Source: Desulfatibacillum sp. (GTDB taxonomy: Bacteria; Desulfobacterota; Desulfobacteria; Desulfobacterales; SpSt-501). Taken from it: a stretch of DNA of 64,000 bases. The notes under the pieces were generated by a model. The model had not been told where the DNA came from, ran no database searches, and was given only the letters and a program-made list of their open reading frames with translations. The stretch covers positions 91,403 through 155,402 of the forward strand of contig DYEU01000021.1 of the NCBI GenBank assembly GCA_020725555.1. The letters run 5' to 3'. Position 1 is the stretch's first letter. Each line of letters starts with the position of its first letter. The position numbers and the translations under genes were made by a program. Positions 55,252 through 64,000 of this stretch are shown here, one piece after another.

Positions 55252-56118
55252 ATGAGCGCGGAACACCCCAGCCCGAGCCGGGAACTGATCTGCCGCATCA
55301 CGGATGCCCTGGGGTTCCAGGAGATGGCCGCTCCGGACTACGTGCCCGCCGTTTCCGACCTGGCGCTGACCTCGGCCGTTCTTGTCCTGCTGGGGGAGTC
55401 GCCGCCCGAGACGGGGTTGCCCGGCCGCGAGCCCTGCCTCGTGTTCAACAAGCGCTCGCGGGCCGTCCGCCAGCCGGGGGACCTCTGCTTTGCCGGCGGC
55501 GGCATGGCGCGGGCCCTCGACGGGCTCTTCGCCCGGCTGGTCCGCTTCCCGTGCGGGCCGCTCGGCCGCTGGCCCCACCGGCGGCGGTGGGCGCGGGAAC
55601 AGGGGCTGATCTGGCGCTGGGTCGCCCTCTACTTCGCAACCGCGCTGCGCGAGGCCTTCGAGGAGATGCGCCTCAACCCCTTCCGGGTCGCCTTCCTCGG
55701 CCCGCTTCCGCCGCAGCGGCTCGTTCTCTTCCGCCGCATCCTCTACCCGATGGCGGCCTGGCTGGGAGGAAGGCCGCGGTTTCGGCCGAACTGGGAGGTC
55801 GAGCGCATCGTCTGGATTCCGCTCACCGCCCTGCTCGATACCCGAAATTATGTCCACTACCGGGTCGTGACCCCGTCTGCGGCCGGAAAGCGGGTCCGGG
55901 ACGTGCCGGCCTTGCGCTTCCGCGCGCCGTCCGGGGGGGAGGAGATTCTCTGGGGGGTGACCTTCCGCATCACCCTTGCCTTTCTGAAAACCTGCTTTTC
56001 CTTTTCCCCCCCGCCGCTTGAGGATCTGCCGCGGGTCGAGGGGCGGCTTCCCGAAGACTACCTGACGGGCGGGCTGGAACGGACGCCGGAGGCCAGCCCC
56101 GCCGTCCTTTCCCGCTGA
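55252..56118 (+). CDS. Nudix-like hydrolase with an insertion in the Nudix box
   Basis: A 288-residue protein that resembles CoA-pyrophosphatase-type Nudix proteins. An NKRSRAVRQPGDLCFAGGG segment corresponds to the family's KR..LR.H.GQ.SFPGG, and ALREAFEEMRLNP to the REAxEE part of the Nudix box. About 40 Arg/Trp-rich residues separate the Gly-rich loop from REAFEE, where the standard box has about ten, so the metal site may be remodelled. The C-terminal ~90 residues are unassigned. The start ATG 55252 is a choice within a larger open frame. Confidence 0.7.
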   Translation: MSAEHPSPSRELICRITDALGFQEMAAPDYVPAVSDLALTSAVLVLLGESPPETGLPGREPCLVFNKRSRAVRQPGDLCFAGGGMARALDGLFARLVRFPCGPLGRWPHRRRWAREQGLIWRWVALYFATALREAFEEMRLNPFRVAFLGPLPPQRLVLFRRILYPMAAWLGGRPRFRPNWEVERIVWIPLTALLDTRNYVHYRVVTPSAAGKRVRDVPALRFRAPSGGEEILWGVTFRITLAFLKTCFSFSPPPLEDLPRVEGRLPEDYLTGGLERTPEASPAVLSR

Positions 56119-56191
56119 GACGGCGGGGGCGCCCGCCGCCCGCGGGGGAGGGGCGGTTTCCGGGGCTTGCGGGCCCTAAAGCCGAAGCCGG

Positions 56192-57067
<876 letters not shown>

Positions 57068-57074
57068 GGCCGCA

Positions 57075-57121
57075 AGAAAAAACGCCGGGCAGCGAGATTG
57101 CGTTCCGCTTGCCCGGCGTTT
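57075..57121 (-). terminator. Terminator-like hairpin in the leader of the MglA-like gene
   Basis: On the reverse strand AAACGCCGGGCA and TGCCCGGCGTTT form a perfect 12-bp stem with an 18-base loop, followed by a U-run (GTTTTTTCTT) that ends just seven or eight bases before the ATG. Confidence 0.75.
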
Positions 57122-57371
57122 CCTTCTGAAACCCGGATCGGCCTTTCGGCCCCGGCCTTCTGCCGTCTGCCGTCCTTCGAATCGGAGAGCCAAATTCTTA
57201 GCAAAAATTGTGCATTTTGACCAGCCCCATGGCAAGGGGTTGGGAAAACGATACGATTTGAAGGGGTTCGGCCTTCCGGCAGCCCCCGGTGTTTTAAGGC
57301 CCTGCCGCGGCGAACGCGAAGCGGGAAGTTGAAAAGTGGGAAATCGAGGTTACAAAAGCGGGAAATGGAGC

Positions 57372-57416
57372 GAAAAATGAATCAGGCGGCCGGGCTCTTC
57401 ACCGCCCGACCGCCTG
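57372..57416 (-). terminator. Intrinsic terminator of tRNA-Val
   Basis: The reverse strand reads CAGGCGG-T-CGGGC, an eight-base loop, GCCCG-G-CCGCCTG, then ATTCATTTTT. The flanking 57122-57371 holds no supported gene. Confidence 0.85.
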
Positions 57417-57424
57417 GTTCGATC

Positions 57425-57499
57425 TGGTAGGCGCTGCTGGATTTGAACCAGCGACTTCTACCGTGTGAGGGTAGCGCTCTCCCGCTGAGCTAAGCGCCC
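57425..57499 (-). tRNA. tRNA-Val (CAC)
   Basis: A complete reverse-strand cloverleaf: acceptor GGGCGCT/AGCGCCT, anticodon loop CTCACAC with CAC, T-arm GCTGG-TTCAAAT-CCAGC and an encoded CCA. Confidence 0.96.
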
Positions 57500-57528
57500 G
57501 GAGGTCGCCGTTTGCCGGCAAGCATCAC

Positions 57529-57556
57529 TCTATGCAATCGGCGGGGTTGAAATCAA
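57529..57556 (-). promoter_or_regulatory. Promoter of tRNA-Val
   Basis: The reverse strand reads TTGATT (57556-57551), a 16-bp spacer and CATAGA (57534-57529), about 30 bp before the tRNA. Confidence 0.5.
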
Positions 57557-57589
57557 GTCTTTTTTTCCGCTTCCGGCCGTTTCGCTTTC

Positions 57590-57618
57590 TTGATTCGCCG
57601 CGGGCCCTCTGCTAACGT
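57590..57618 (+). promoter_or_regulatory. Promoter of hemL
   Basis: TTGATT (57590-57595), a 17-bp spacer and TAACGT (57613-57618), about 50 bp before the hemL start. Confidence 0.45.
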
Positions 57619-57666
57619 GCCCGCGCGAACTTCCCCAAGTTTTTTCCCGAAGGAAGGATGGATGCC

Positions 57667-58959
57667 ATGAAGCCGCCCGTCAAATCCTGCCGTCTCTACG
57701 AGCGCGCGGCGCGCGTGATCCCGGGGGGGGTGAACAGCCCGGTGCGCGCCTGCAAGTCCGTCGGCGCCGAGCCGCTCTTCATCCGCCGCGCCGAGGGCGC
57801 CTGGGTCGTGGACGCGGACGGAAACCGCTACATCGACTACGTGGGCTCCTGGGGGCCGATGATCCTCGGTCACCGCCACCCGGCGGTCGTGAAGGCGATC
57901 GCGGCGGTGCTCAACCGGGGGACGAGCTTCGGGGCGCCGACCGATCTCGAGATCGAACTCGCCGAGATGGTGATCGAGGCCGTGCCCACGGTCGAGATGG
58001 TGCGCATGGTGAACTCCGGCACCGAGGCCGCGATGAGCGCCATCCGGCTCGCCCGCGGGGTGACCGGCCGCGACCTCGTCGTGAAGTTCGATGGCTGCTA
58101 CCACGGCCACGCCGACACGCTGCTCGTCGCGGCCGGCTCCGGGGTGGCCACTCTCGGCATCCCGGGAAGCCCCGGCGTTCCCGCCCCCACGGCCCAGCAC
58201 ACCCTCTCGCTCCCCTACAACGACACGGCCGCCTTCGAGAGGCTCATGAAGGAGCGGGGCGGCGAGGTGGCCTGCGTGATCGTCGAGCCGGTTGCGGGCA
58301 ACATGGGGCTCGTCCCCCCGCGGCCCGGCTTCCTCGAAACCCTGCGCACGGAGACCGCGCGGCACGGGGCGATCCTCATCTTCGATGAGGTGATGACCGG
58401 GTTCCGCGTCGCCTACGGCGGGGCCCAGGAGCGCTACGGGATCCGGCCCGATCTCTCCTGCTTCGGCAAGATCATCGGCGGCGGGCTTCCGGTCGGCGCC
58501 TACGGCGGAAAGAAAGCCATCATGTCCCGCATCGCCCCGGAGGGCCCGGTCTACCAGGCGGGAACGCTCTCCGGAAACCCGCTTGCCATGGCGGCCGGGA
58601 TCGCGACCCTGAAGCAGCTCAAGAAGAAGGGCTTCTACGAGCGGCTCGAGAAAAGAAGCGCCCGGCTCTGCGCGGGCCTGAAGCAAGCCGCCGCCCAGGC
58701 CGGCGTCCCCGTGACCGTCGATCACGTGGGCTCGATGATCGGGCTCTTTTTCCACCCCGGGCCGGTCGGCGATTTCGAGGCGGCGAAGAAAAGCGATCTC
58801 GGCCGCTACGCGCGCTTCTACCAGGGCATGCGCCGCGAGGGCGTCTACCTCGCGCCCTCGCAGTTCGAGGCGCTCTTTCTCTCGAGCGCCCACGGCAGCG
58901 AGGAAATCGAGCGCACGCTCGCCGCGGCGGAGAAGGTCTTCCGCGAGATCGCCTCGTGA
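57667..58959 (+). CDS. hemL: Glutamate-1-semialdehyde 2,1-aminomutase
   Basis: A 430-residue PLP enzyme that makes 5-aminolevulinate from glutamate-1-semialdehyde in the C5 heme pathway. Seen: [51 protein letters not shown] and the PLP lysine in [17 protein letters not shown]. The track begins at 57658, but AAGGAAGG is only one base from that ATG and nine from ATG 57667, which is preferred. It agrees with hemW in showing heme synthesis. Confidence 0.96.
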   Translation: MKPPVKSCRLYERAARVIPGGVNSPVRACKSVGAEPLFIRRAEGAWVVDADGNRYIDYVGSWGPMILGHRHPAVVKAIAAVLNRGTSFGAPTDLEIELAEMVIEAVPTVEMVRMVNSGTEAAMSAIRLARGVTGRDLVVKFDGCYHGHADTLLVAAGSGVATLGIPGSPGVPAPTAQHTLSLPYNDTAAFERLMKERGGEVACVIVEPVAGNMGLVPPRPGFLETLRTETARHGAILIFDEVMTGFRVAYGGAQERYGIRPDLSCFGKIIGGGLPVGAYGGKKAIMSRIAPEGPVYQAGTLSGNPLAMAAGIATLKQLKKKGFYERLEKRSARLCAGLKQAAAQAGVPVTVDHVGSMIGLFFHPGPVGDFEAAKKSDLGRYARFYQGMRREGVYLAPSQFEALFLSSAHGSEEIERTLAAAEKVFREIAS

Positions 58960-58990
58960 GCGGGGCCGGGGCCTTGCACCGGATTCCTCC

Positions 58991-60418
58991 ATGCCCATGG
59001 ACCCGAGCCTGAACCGCATCCCCGAGACGGTCCGCCGGGTCCATCTGATCGCCGTCGGCGGGACGGCGATGGGCGCGCTCGCCTGCCTGCTCAACGAGTT
59101 GGGCTGTGAGGTGCGCGGCTCGGACCGCACGATCTACCCGCCGATGAGCGACTTTCTCGCCGCGCGCGGCATCCGCGTGCTCGAGGGCTTCCGCCCCGAG
59201 AACCTCGAGCCCGCACCCGATCTCGTCGTCATCGGCAACGCCGTCACGGCCGCGAACCCCGAGGCGCTGGAGTGTGCCCGACGCGGCATCCCTTACTGTT
59301 CGCTTCCCCAGGCGGTGAACCGCTTCGCCGCCCGCGGCAAGCGGGCGCTCGTCGTGGTGGGGACCCACGGCAAGACGACGACCTCGGCCCTCGCCGCCTG
59401 GATTCTGCACACGGCGGGGCGCGACCCCTCCTTCCTGATCGGGGGCATCCTTGCCGATTTCGGAAGCAACTACCGTCTGGGCCGGGGCGGTGAGATCGTC
59501 CTCGAGGGCGACGAGTACGACACGGCCTTCTTCGACAAGGGGCCGAAGTTTTTGCACTACGACCCCGTCCGGCTCATTTGGACAAGCCTCGAGTTCGACC
59601 ACGCCGACATCTACCGCGACCTCCCCGCCATCGAGCGCGCCTTCGGAAGGCTCCTCGAGCGGCTCTCCCCCGCATGCCGGCTTTTCGCCTGGGACGATGA
59701 GCCCGCGATCGACCGCCTCCTGGGCGCGACGCGCGCCGCGGTGCGGCGTTACGGGACACAGCCCGGCTCGGAGTGGCGGCTCGAGGTGCTCGCCCCCGAG
59801 GAGGGCTTCCGTTGCTTCGCGGCCTGGAAGGGAAACGTCCGCTACGGCCGCTTCCGCACGCGCCTCATCGGCCGCCACAACCTCCTGAATGCGCTCGCCG
59901 CGCTCGCCCTGGCCGAGAGCCTGGGGGTCGGGCCGGCCGAGGCCGGAAGGGCGCTCGAGAGCTTTCGGGGGGTGAAGCGCCGCCAAGAGGTGCGCGGCGA
60001 GAAACGCGGCGTTTTGGTGCTCGACGACTTCGCCCACCACCCGACCGCCGTGCGCGAAACGATCGCCGCCGTGGCCGCGGCCTACCCCGAAAGGCGGATC
60101 ATCGCCGTCTTCGAGCCGCGCTCGAACACGAGCATGCGCAACGTTTTCCAGGAGGTCTACCCCGCGGCCTTCGCCGCGGCCGACCGCGTGCTCGTGCGCG
60201 ACATCGCCGTCCCGGAAAAGGTCCCCGCGGCCGAGCGCTTCAACGCGGAGCGGCTGGCCGACGCGCTTCGCGCGCAGGGAAAGGAAGCCTTCCGCTTCGC
60301 CGACACCGACGGGATCCTCGAGCACCTCGTGCGCTTCGCGCGGCCCGGCGACCTCGTGCTGATCATGTCCAACGGCGGCTTCGACAACCTCCACGAACGA
60401 CTCCTCGCCGCGCTCTGA
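58991..60418 (+). CDS. mpl: UDP-N-acetylmuramate:L-alanyl-gamma-D-glutamyl-meso-diaminopimelate ligase
   Basis: A 475-residue Mur-ligase family enzyme that reuses murein tripeptide from cell-wall turnover. Seen: HLIAVGGTAMGALACLLNE, the ATP loop GTHGKTTTSALAAWIL, EGDEYDTAFFDKGPKFLHY (Mpl-specific), RHNLLNALAALALAES and DDFAHHPTAVRETI. The Mpl-type EYDTAFFDK segment distinguishes it from MurC. It follows hemL by 31 bases. Confidence 0.93.
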   Translation: MPMDPSLNRIPETVRRVHLIAVGGTAMGALACLLNELGCEVRGSDRTIYPPMSDFLAARGIRVLEGFRPENLEPAPDLVVIGNAVTAANPEALECARRGIPYCSLPQAVNRFAARGKRALVVVGTHGKTTTSALAAWILHTAGRDPSFLIGGILADFGSNYRLGRGGEIVLEGDEYDTAFFDKGPKFLHYDPVRLIWTSLEFDHADIYRDLPAIERAFGRLLERLSPACRLFAWDDEPAIDRLLGATRAAVRRYGTQPGSEWRLEVLAPEEGFRCFAAWKGNVRYGRFRTRLIGRHNLLNALAALALAESLGVGPAEAGRALESFRGVKRRQEVRGEKRGVLVLDDFAHHPTAVRETIAAVAAAYPERRIIAVFEPRSNTSMRNVFQEVYPAAFAAADRVLVRDIAVPEKVPAAERFNAERLADALRAQGKEAFRFADTDGILEHLVRFARPGDLVLIMSNGGFDNLHERLLAAL

Positions 60419-60480
60419 AGGCCGGCTCCCCCATGCCGTTATGGCCCCGCGCGCAGCCCCCCGCGGGGCGCGGGTACCGC

Positions 60481-60529
60481 TTGACAGAGAGGGGGCCATT
60501 CGTTAACCTCGAAAATATTAGAGGTTAAC
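60481..60529 (+). promoter_or_regulatory. birA promoter with overlapping BirA operator
   Basis: TTGACA (60481-60486) is followed 16 bases later by TTAACC. The inverted repeat GTTAACC (60502-60508), N14, GGTTAAC (60523-60529) overlaps the -10 box and includes the GAGG ribosome site. Arm sequence and spacing match the BirA-operator type known in many bacteria, so biotinyl-AMP-bound BirA should repress its own operon. Confidence 0.8.
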
Positions 60530-60534
60530 CTATC

Positions 60535-61452
60535 ATGAAATCATCGATCCTTCGTCTGCTGCGCGAGGCCGAGGGGCCCCTTTCCGGCTCCCTTCTCTGC
60601 GAGCGCCTCGGCGCCTCCCGCGTCGCCGTCTGGAAGCACATCCAGCGCCTGGGCGAGCTCGGCTACGAGATCGAGGCCGGCCCGCGCGGCTATCGCCTCC
60701 TGGCGAGCCCCGACCGCCCCTACCCCTGGGAATTCCCAGGCCGCGAGGAGCGGATCGTCTACCGCGATGAGCTCGGCTCGACCATGGACCTCGCCCGCGA
60801 ACTCGCCCGGCAGGGCTGTCCCGCCTTCACCGCCGTCGTCGCCGAGCGCCAGACGGCGGGCCGCGGCCGGCTGCGCCGGCCGTGGGTGTCGGCGGAGGGG
60901 GGGCTCTACGTCACGGTCGTGATGCGGCCGCGGATTTCCCTGCTCCACAGCCCGCGGGTGAATTTCCTCGTCGCGCTCACCCTGGTTGCGCTCTTGCGGC
61001 GCGACTTCGGGGTCGAGGCCGGGGTCAAGTGGCCGAACGACATCCTGGTCGAGGGGAGGAAGCTCTGCGGGCTGCTCTCCGAGATGGAGGCCGAGGGCGA
61101 GGAGGTGGCCTTCGTGAACGTCGGGCTCGGGCTGAACGTGAACAACGAGCCGCCCCGGATCCGGCCGCCTGCGGTGTCGCTGCGGCAGATCCTCGGAAGA
61201 GAGCTCTCGCGCAAGGAGATCCTCGCGCGCTTTCTCGAGGAGCTGGAAAGGGAATCGGCCGCCGCGCCCTGGGAGGGGATCGTCGAGCGCTGGAAGAGGC
61301 ACACGGTGACCCTCGGAAAGAACGTGCGCGTCGCAACCGGAAAGGAAGAAATCCGCGGGATCGCGCGCGACATCGACCCCTTCGGGGCGTTGATCGTGGA
61401 AGAGCCGGGCGGCAGGCTGCGCACGGTGCTGCACGGCGATTGTTTTCTCTGA
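60535..61452 (+). CDS. birA: Bifunctional biotin--protein ligase / biotin operon repressor
   Basis: A 305-residue BirA. The N-terminal winged helix (about 1-60, SLLCERLGASRVAVWKHIQ) is the repressor part. The ligase domain has ERQTAGRGRLRRPWVSAEGG (biotinyl-AMP loop) and KWPNDILVEGRKLCG; a C-terminal SH3-like domain follows. It attaches biotin to carboxylase carriers and senses biotin supply. The operator is immediately upstream. It leads birA-bioY-bioM-bioN. Confidence 0.95.
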   Translation: MKSSILRLLREAEGPLSGSLLCERLGASRVAVWKHIQRLGELGYEIEAGPRGYRLLASPDRPYPWEFPGREERIVYRDELGSTMDLARELARQGCPAFTAVVAERQTAGRGRLRRPWVSAEGGLYVTVVMRPRISLLHSPRVNFLVALTLVALLRRDFGVEAGVKWPNDILVEGRKLCGLLSEMEAEGEEVAFVNVGLGLNVNNEPPRIRPPAVSLRQILGRELSRKEILARFLEELERESAAAPWEGIVERWKRHTVTLGKNVRVATGKEEIRGIARDIDPFGALIVEEPGGRLRTVLHGDCFL

Positions 61453-61473
61453 GCCGGGAAAGGAGATCCCAGG

Positions 61474-62025
61474 ATGGACACGAAGCCTTCCTCGGCGGCG
61501 ACCACCGCGGCCGCGCTGCGGCCCATGGTGTTCGCGGCCCTCTTCGCCGCGCTGACCGCCGTCGGAGCCTACGTCGCGATCCCGATCGGGCCGGTGCCGA
61601 TCGTGCTCCAGAACTTTTTCGTCATGCTGGCCGGGCTGTTGCTCGGCAGCCGCTGGGGGTTGGCCGCCGTGGGGATCTACCTGCTTGCCGGCGCGGTTGG
61701 GCTTCCCGTGTTTGCGGGCGGAACGGGGGGGCTGGCGCGCTTCGCCGGGCCGACCGGAGGGTTTCTCCTGGGCTACCTGCCGGTCGTCTTCGTCATCGGC
61801 AAGATGGTCGAGGGCCGTCCGCCGCGGCCGTGGCGGGATGCCGCGGCGCTCATCCTCGGCAGCCTGCTCCTTTACCTCTGCGGGGTGAGCTGGCTGAAAA
61901 TCGTGACCGGGATGAGCCTCCCCAAGGCGATCGCCGCGGGGATGGTGCCTTTCCTTCCGGGGGATGCCCTCAAGATCGCCGCCGCCGTGCTTGCCGCGCG
62001 CTCGATCCGTCCGCTGCTCACTTGA
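61474..62025 (+). CDS. bioY: Biotin-binding membrane subunit BioY (ECF transporter S component)
   Basis: A 183-residue protein with six hydrophobic segments and the BioY signatures IPIGPVPIVLQNFFVMLAGL and GPTGGFLLGYLPVVFVIG. It binds biotin in the membrane. AAAGGAGA precedes the ATG. Next to birA and the bioMN energising module, the assignment is firm. Confidence 0.95.
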   Translation: MDTKPSSAATTAAALRPMVFAALFAALTAVGAYVAIPIGPVPIVLQNFFVMLAGLLLGSRWGLAAVGIYLLAGAVGLPVFAGGTGGLARFAGPTGGFLLGYLPVVFVIGKMVEGRPPRPWRDAAALILGSLLLYLCGVSWLKIVTGMSLPKAIAAGMVPFLPGDALKIAAAVLAARSIRPLLT

Positions 62026-62062
62026 CGCCGAAGCGATCCTTCCTGCTGGGGGAACGACGCGC

Positions 62063-62815
62063 GTGCCGTCCGTGATTGCAATCGATCGCCTGAGCCACCG
62101 CTTCGCCGACGGGACCTGGGGGCTGCGGGAGGTCTCGCTCGCCGTGGAGGAAGGCTCCTTCGTCGTGATCGCCGGCGAAAACGGCTCGGGCAAGACCACG
62201 CTTCTCCGGCACCTGAACGCGCTGCTTCGGCCCACGGCGGGCAGCGTGCGCGTCGCGGGGGTCGATCCCGCCCGGGAGCCCCTTCGGGCGCGGCTTCTCG
62301 TCGGGATGCTCTTCCAGGACGCGGAAAGCCAGATCGTGGGCGAGACCGTGCGCGAGGATGTGGCCTTCGGGCCGGAGAACCTGGGCCTGCCGCGGCCGGA
62401 GATCGAGCGCCGCGTCGCCGCGGCCCTCGGCCGGACCGGCCTTGCCCATCTCGCCGACCGGCGGCCGCATCTCCTCTCAGGGGGCGAAAAGCGCCGACTC
62501 ACCCTCGCCGGCGTTCTCGCCATGGAGCCCCGGGTCGTGGTCTGCGACGAGCCCTTTTCCAGCCTCGATTACGCGGGCGTGCGCGGGGTGCTTGAGGCGC
62601 TCATTTCGCTCCAGGGCGAGGGGCGTACGGTCATCGTGACCACCCACGATCTCGACAAGGTCCTCGGCCACGCCGACCGCCTGGTGCTGATGAGGGAGGG
62701 GAGGGTTTTCCGCGAGGGAAGGCCCGAGGAGGCGCTCGCTTCCGCCGGGGAGTGCGGCGTGAAACGGCCGGTGCTCGACAGCCGGGGGGTCCGGGGGCTG
62801 ACATGGCTCTCGTGA
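62063..62815 (+). CDS. bioM: Energy-coupling-factor ATPase BioM
   Basis: A 250-residue ECF-type ABC ATPase. Seen: Walker A GENGSGKTTLLRHLNALLRP, the ECF Q-loop FQDAESQIVGETVREDVAFG, signature LLSGGEKRRLTLAGVLAM and Walker B VVVCDEPFSSLD. The start is GTG 62063 with TGGGGGA ten bases upstream; the track ORF adds 33 unsupported residues. Its end overlaps the bioN start by 13 bases. Confidence 0.92.
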   Translation: MPSVIAIDRLSHRFADGTWGLREVSLAVEEGSFVVIAGENGSGKTTLLRHLNALLRPTAGSVRVAGVDPAREPLRARLLVGMLFQDAESQIVGETVREDVAFGPENLGLPRPEIERRVAAALGRTGLAHLADRRPHLLSGGEKRRLTLAGVLAMEPRVVVCDEPFSSLDYAGVRGVLEALISLQGEGRTVIVTTHDLDKVLGHADRLVLMREGRVFREGRPEEALASAGECGVKRPVLDSRGVRGLTWLS

Positions 62816-63558
62816 GCGAAAGGCGGCCCACAAGCCGGGAAACGGCTCTGTTTCTTCTCGACGCGCGCGTGAAGCTTGTCCTGCTCGCGGTCTGGTCGCT
62901 CGCCAGCATCCCGCTCGGGCTTGCTGCGCTGATCGCTTTTGGGCTTCCGCCGCTTGCGCTGGCGCGGCGGGAGGGCGCGTTGCGCGGCCTTGGCCGAAGG
63001 CCCTGTTTCGCCTTCGCGGCACTCCTGGTCTTCGTCTTCCTCGCCCGCGCCCTCTCGGTCGAAGGCGAGCCGCTGATCACCCTCTCCGGGGTTTCGGCAA
63101 GCCGCGAGGGGGTCCTCTCCGGGGCGGAGGTCGCGCTCAGGCTTCTTTTTGTCTTTTTCCTGGGGGCGATCCTTGTGGCCACGACCCCGTCGGCCGAGGT
63201 CAAGGCGGGGGTCGAGTGGTTTTTGCGGCCGGTCGCCGGGGCGCAAGCGGCGCGGATCGGGACGATGCTCGGTCTCATGGTGCGCTTCGTCCCCCTCGTG
63301 TTCGCGGAGATCGAAGCCGTCCGCGAGGCCCAGGAAGCGCGGTGTGTGGCGCGGCGGCGAAACCCCCTGCGACGGATCCTTTGCCTTGCCCTTCCCGCCC
63401 TGCGCCGCATCTGCCTGCGGGCCGACCGGCTCGCCCTGGCCATGGAGGCGCGCGGCTATCGCGACGAGCGCACCCCGCGGCCGCTCAAGGCCTCGCCCCG
63501 GGACCGCGGCGTCCTTCTTGCCGGGCTTATCTGGGCGGCGATCGTTCAAGTTCTCTGA
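62803..63558 (+). CDS. bioN: Energy-coupling-factor transmembrane protein BioN (EcfT)
   Basis: A 251-residue membrane protein with five to six segments and the EcfT coupling motifs with Ala-Arg-Gly (LALAMEARGYRDERTPR, and VREAQEARCVARR in the first position). It links BioM to BioY. ATG 62803 is preferred to 62752 because it gives the usual family N-terminus. The overlap with bioM implies coupled translation. Confidence 0.9.
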   Translation: MALVSERRPTSRETALFLLDARVKLVLLAVWSLASIPLGLAALIAFGLPPLALARREGALRGLGRRPCFAFAALLVFVFLARALSVEGEPLITLSGVSASREGVLSGAEVALRLLFVFFLGAILVATTPSAEVKAGVEWFLRPVAGAQAARIGTMLGLMVRFVPLVFAEIEAVREAQEARCVARRRNPLRRILCLALPALRRICLRADRLALAMEARGYRDERTPRPLKASPRDRGVLLAGLIWAAIVQVL

Positions 63559-63582
63559 GCCTTTTCCCTGCTTCCTTTCCTG

Positions 63583-63611
63583 TTGACAAGGAGAGGTTCC
63601 GCCCGTATATA
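63583..63611 (+). promoter_or_regulatory. Strong promoter of the tRNA-Lys/tRNA-Glu unit
   Basis: A perfect TTGACA (63583-63588), a 17-bp spacer and TATATA (63606-63611), about 20 bp before tRNA-Lys. Confidence 0.75.
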
Positions 63612-63631
63612 AAGCTGCTTTATACGTCGTC

Positions 63632-63707
63632 GGGCCGTTAACTCAGGCGGTAGAGTATCTGCCTTTTAAGCAGAGAGTCGCTGGTTCGAGTCCAGCACGG
63701 CCCACCA
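63632..63707 (+). tRNA. tRNA-Lys (TTT)
   Basis: A complete cloverleaf: acceptor GGGCCGT/ACGGCCC, anticodon TTT in loop CTTTTAA, T-loop TTCGAGT and an encoded CCA. Confidence 0.96.
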
Positions 63708-63731
63708 CGACGTCCGACGCCTGCGGCTTTC

Positions 63732-63809
63732 GTCCCCATCGTCTAGCCAGGTCCAGGACACCGGCCTTTCACGCCGGCAACACGGGTTCAAATCCCGTTG
63801 GGGACGCCA
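63732..63809 (+). tRNA. tRNA-Glu (TTC)
   Basis: A complete cloverleaf: acceptor GTCCCCA/TGGGGAC, anticodon TTC in loop CTTTCAC, T-loop TTCAAAT and an encoded CCA. It is co-transcribed with tRNA-Lys. Confidence 0.96.
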
Positions 63810-63821
63810 CGCTTACCTCAC

Positions 63822-63856
63822 AGGGCCTGGATGCGACTTCAGGCCCTGACTTTTTC
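63822..63856 (+). terminator. Intrinsic terminator of the tRNA-Lys/tRNA-Glu unit
   Basis: AGGGCCTG and CAGGCCCT form an eight-base stem with a ten-base loop, followed by GACTTTTTCC. Confidence 0.85.
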
Positions 63857-64000
63857 CTCCAACCTTCAACCACGATCTTCTTCCCAAGCCGCGATATCCC
63901 CCCGGCGCCCGATATGGTGGATTCCGCCGAGCCGGTGGGATGCTCCATGATGATTTCCGGTTCATCCGGCAAATGCCGGGGTAGATTCATGGATGAAGTA
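63857..64000. other. Unassigned sequence at the window end
   Basis: No gene is supported here. The reverse-strand track ORF that enters tRNA-Glu is spurious. The region just past a tRNA is a frequent integration site, but no integrase or attachment repeat can be seen in the available bases. Confidence 0.4.

Noticed and set aside
63769-63990. Reverse-strand ORF ending SPTGFEPVLPA
   Set aside because: The C-terminal part is antisense of tRNA-Glu, and the rest has no recognisable homology or ribosome site.

Overview
The window is a 64 kb, very GC-rich (roughly two-thirds or more G+C) bacterial chromosomal segment. Gene content points to a Deltaproteobacteria / Thermodesulfobacteriota-type organism. 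The pointers are the FmdB-type small zinc-ribbon protein, an M23 peptidase next to secA, a clpS-clpA-aat cluster, SelB (selenocysteine use), an MglA-like GTPase, a sigma-54/PrpR-type regulator, GAF/PAS-LuxR regulators and a Mpl-BirA-BioYMN run. That is inference from family content, not a phylogeny.

Region 1 (1-19.3 kb) is housekeeping: a truncated ABC exporter ATPase, a DegP protease, a TPR-PilB/GspE ATPase followed by a receiver-PAS protein, argC, folD, an M23 peptidase and secA. Then comes the whole bacterial N-end-rule set (clpS, clpA, aat), a HIT protein and hemW, convergent selB, and tRNA-His and tRNA-Arg.

Region 2 (19.4-33.8 kb) is accessory. It holds a TauE/SafE transporter and a graveyard of mobile DNA: a truncated ISL3 transposase, the 3' end of a group II intron, and a 166-bp duplication carrying the 3' end of a downstream oxidoreductase gene. 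It also holds an ECF sigma/anti-sigma operon with a DUF3106 protein, a glk / TVP38 / disulfide-oxidoreductase cluster, an EamA transporter, a CARDB-type exported protein, and two related LuxR-type regulators. Five same-orientation copies of a short repeat (core GGGGACGTCCATT) sit at gene boundaries here, and in two cases supply a gene's start codon. A REP-associated tyrosine transposase (RAYT) at 47-48 kb has a related sequence at its own start.

Region 3 (33.9-45.6 kb) is the most interesting unit, a self-contained tricarboxylate-utilisation island. It contains tcuA and tcuB (tricarballylate dehydrogenase and its electron carrier), a PrpF-family isomerase, an isopropylmalate/isocitrate-type dehydrogenase, a PrpR-like sigma-54 activator, a complete TctCBA transporter and an NADP isocitrate dehydrogenase. 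Each of its three transcription units has a readable -24/-12 sigma-54 promoter. Two of them have the same GAAAC-N5-GTTTC dyad about 110-130 bp upstream of the predicted start site. A route tricarballylate or trans-aconitate -> cis-aconitate -> isocitrate -> 2-oxoglutarate can be proposed.

Region 4 (45.6-64 kb): a transpeptidase coupled to the RAYT; a glutamate dehydrogenase whose normally invariant catalytic lysine reads as alanine; groES-groEL; a NEW3-protein/ABC-2 exporter operon; a Nudix-like protein with an insertion; and an MglA-like GTPase with an intrinsic-terminator hairpin abutting its start codon. It ends with tRNA-Val, hemL, mpl, a BirA-controlled biotin operon (birA-bioY-bioM-bioN) with a clear GTTAACC-N14-GGTTAAC operator, and tRNA-Lys and tRNA-Glu. 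No CRISPR array, rRNA or prophage was seen.
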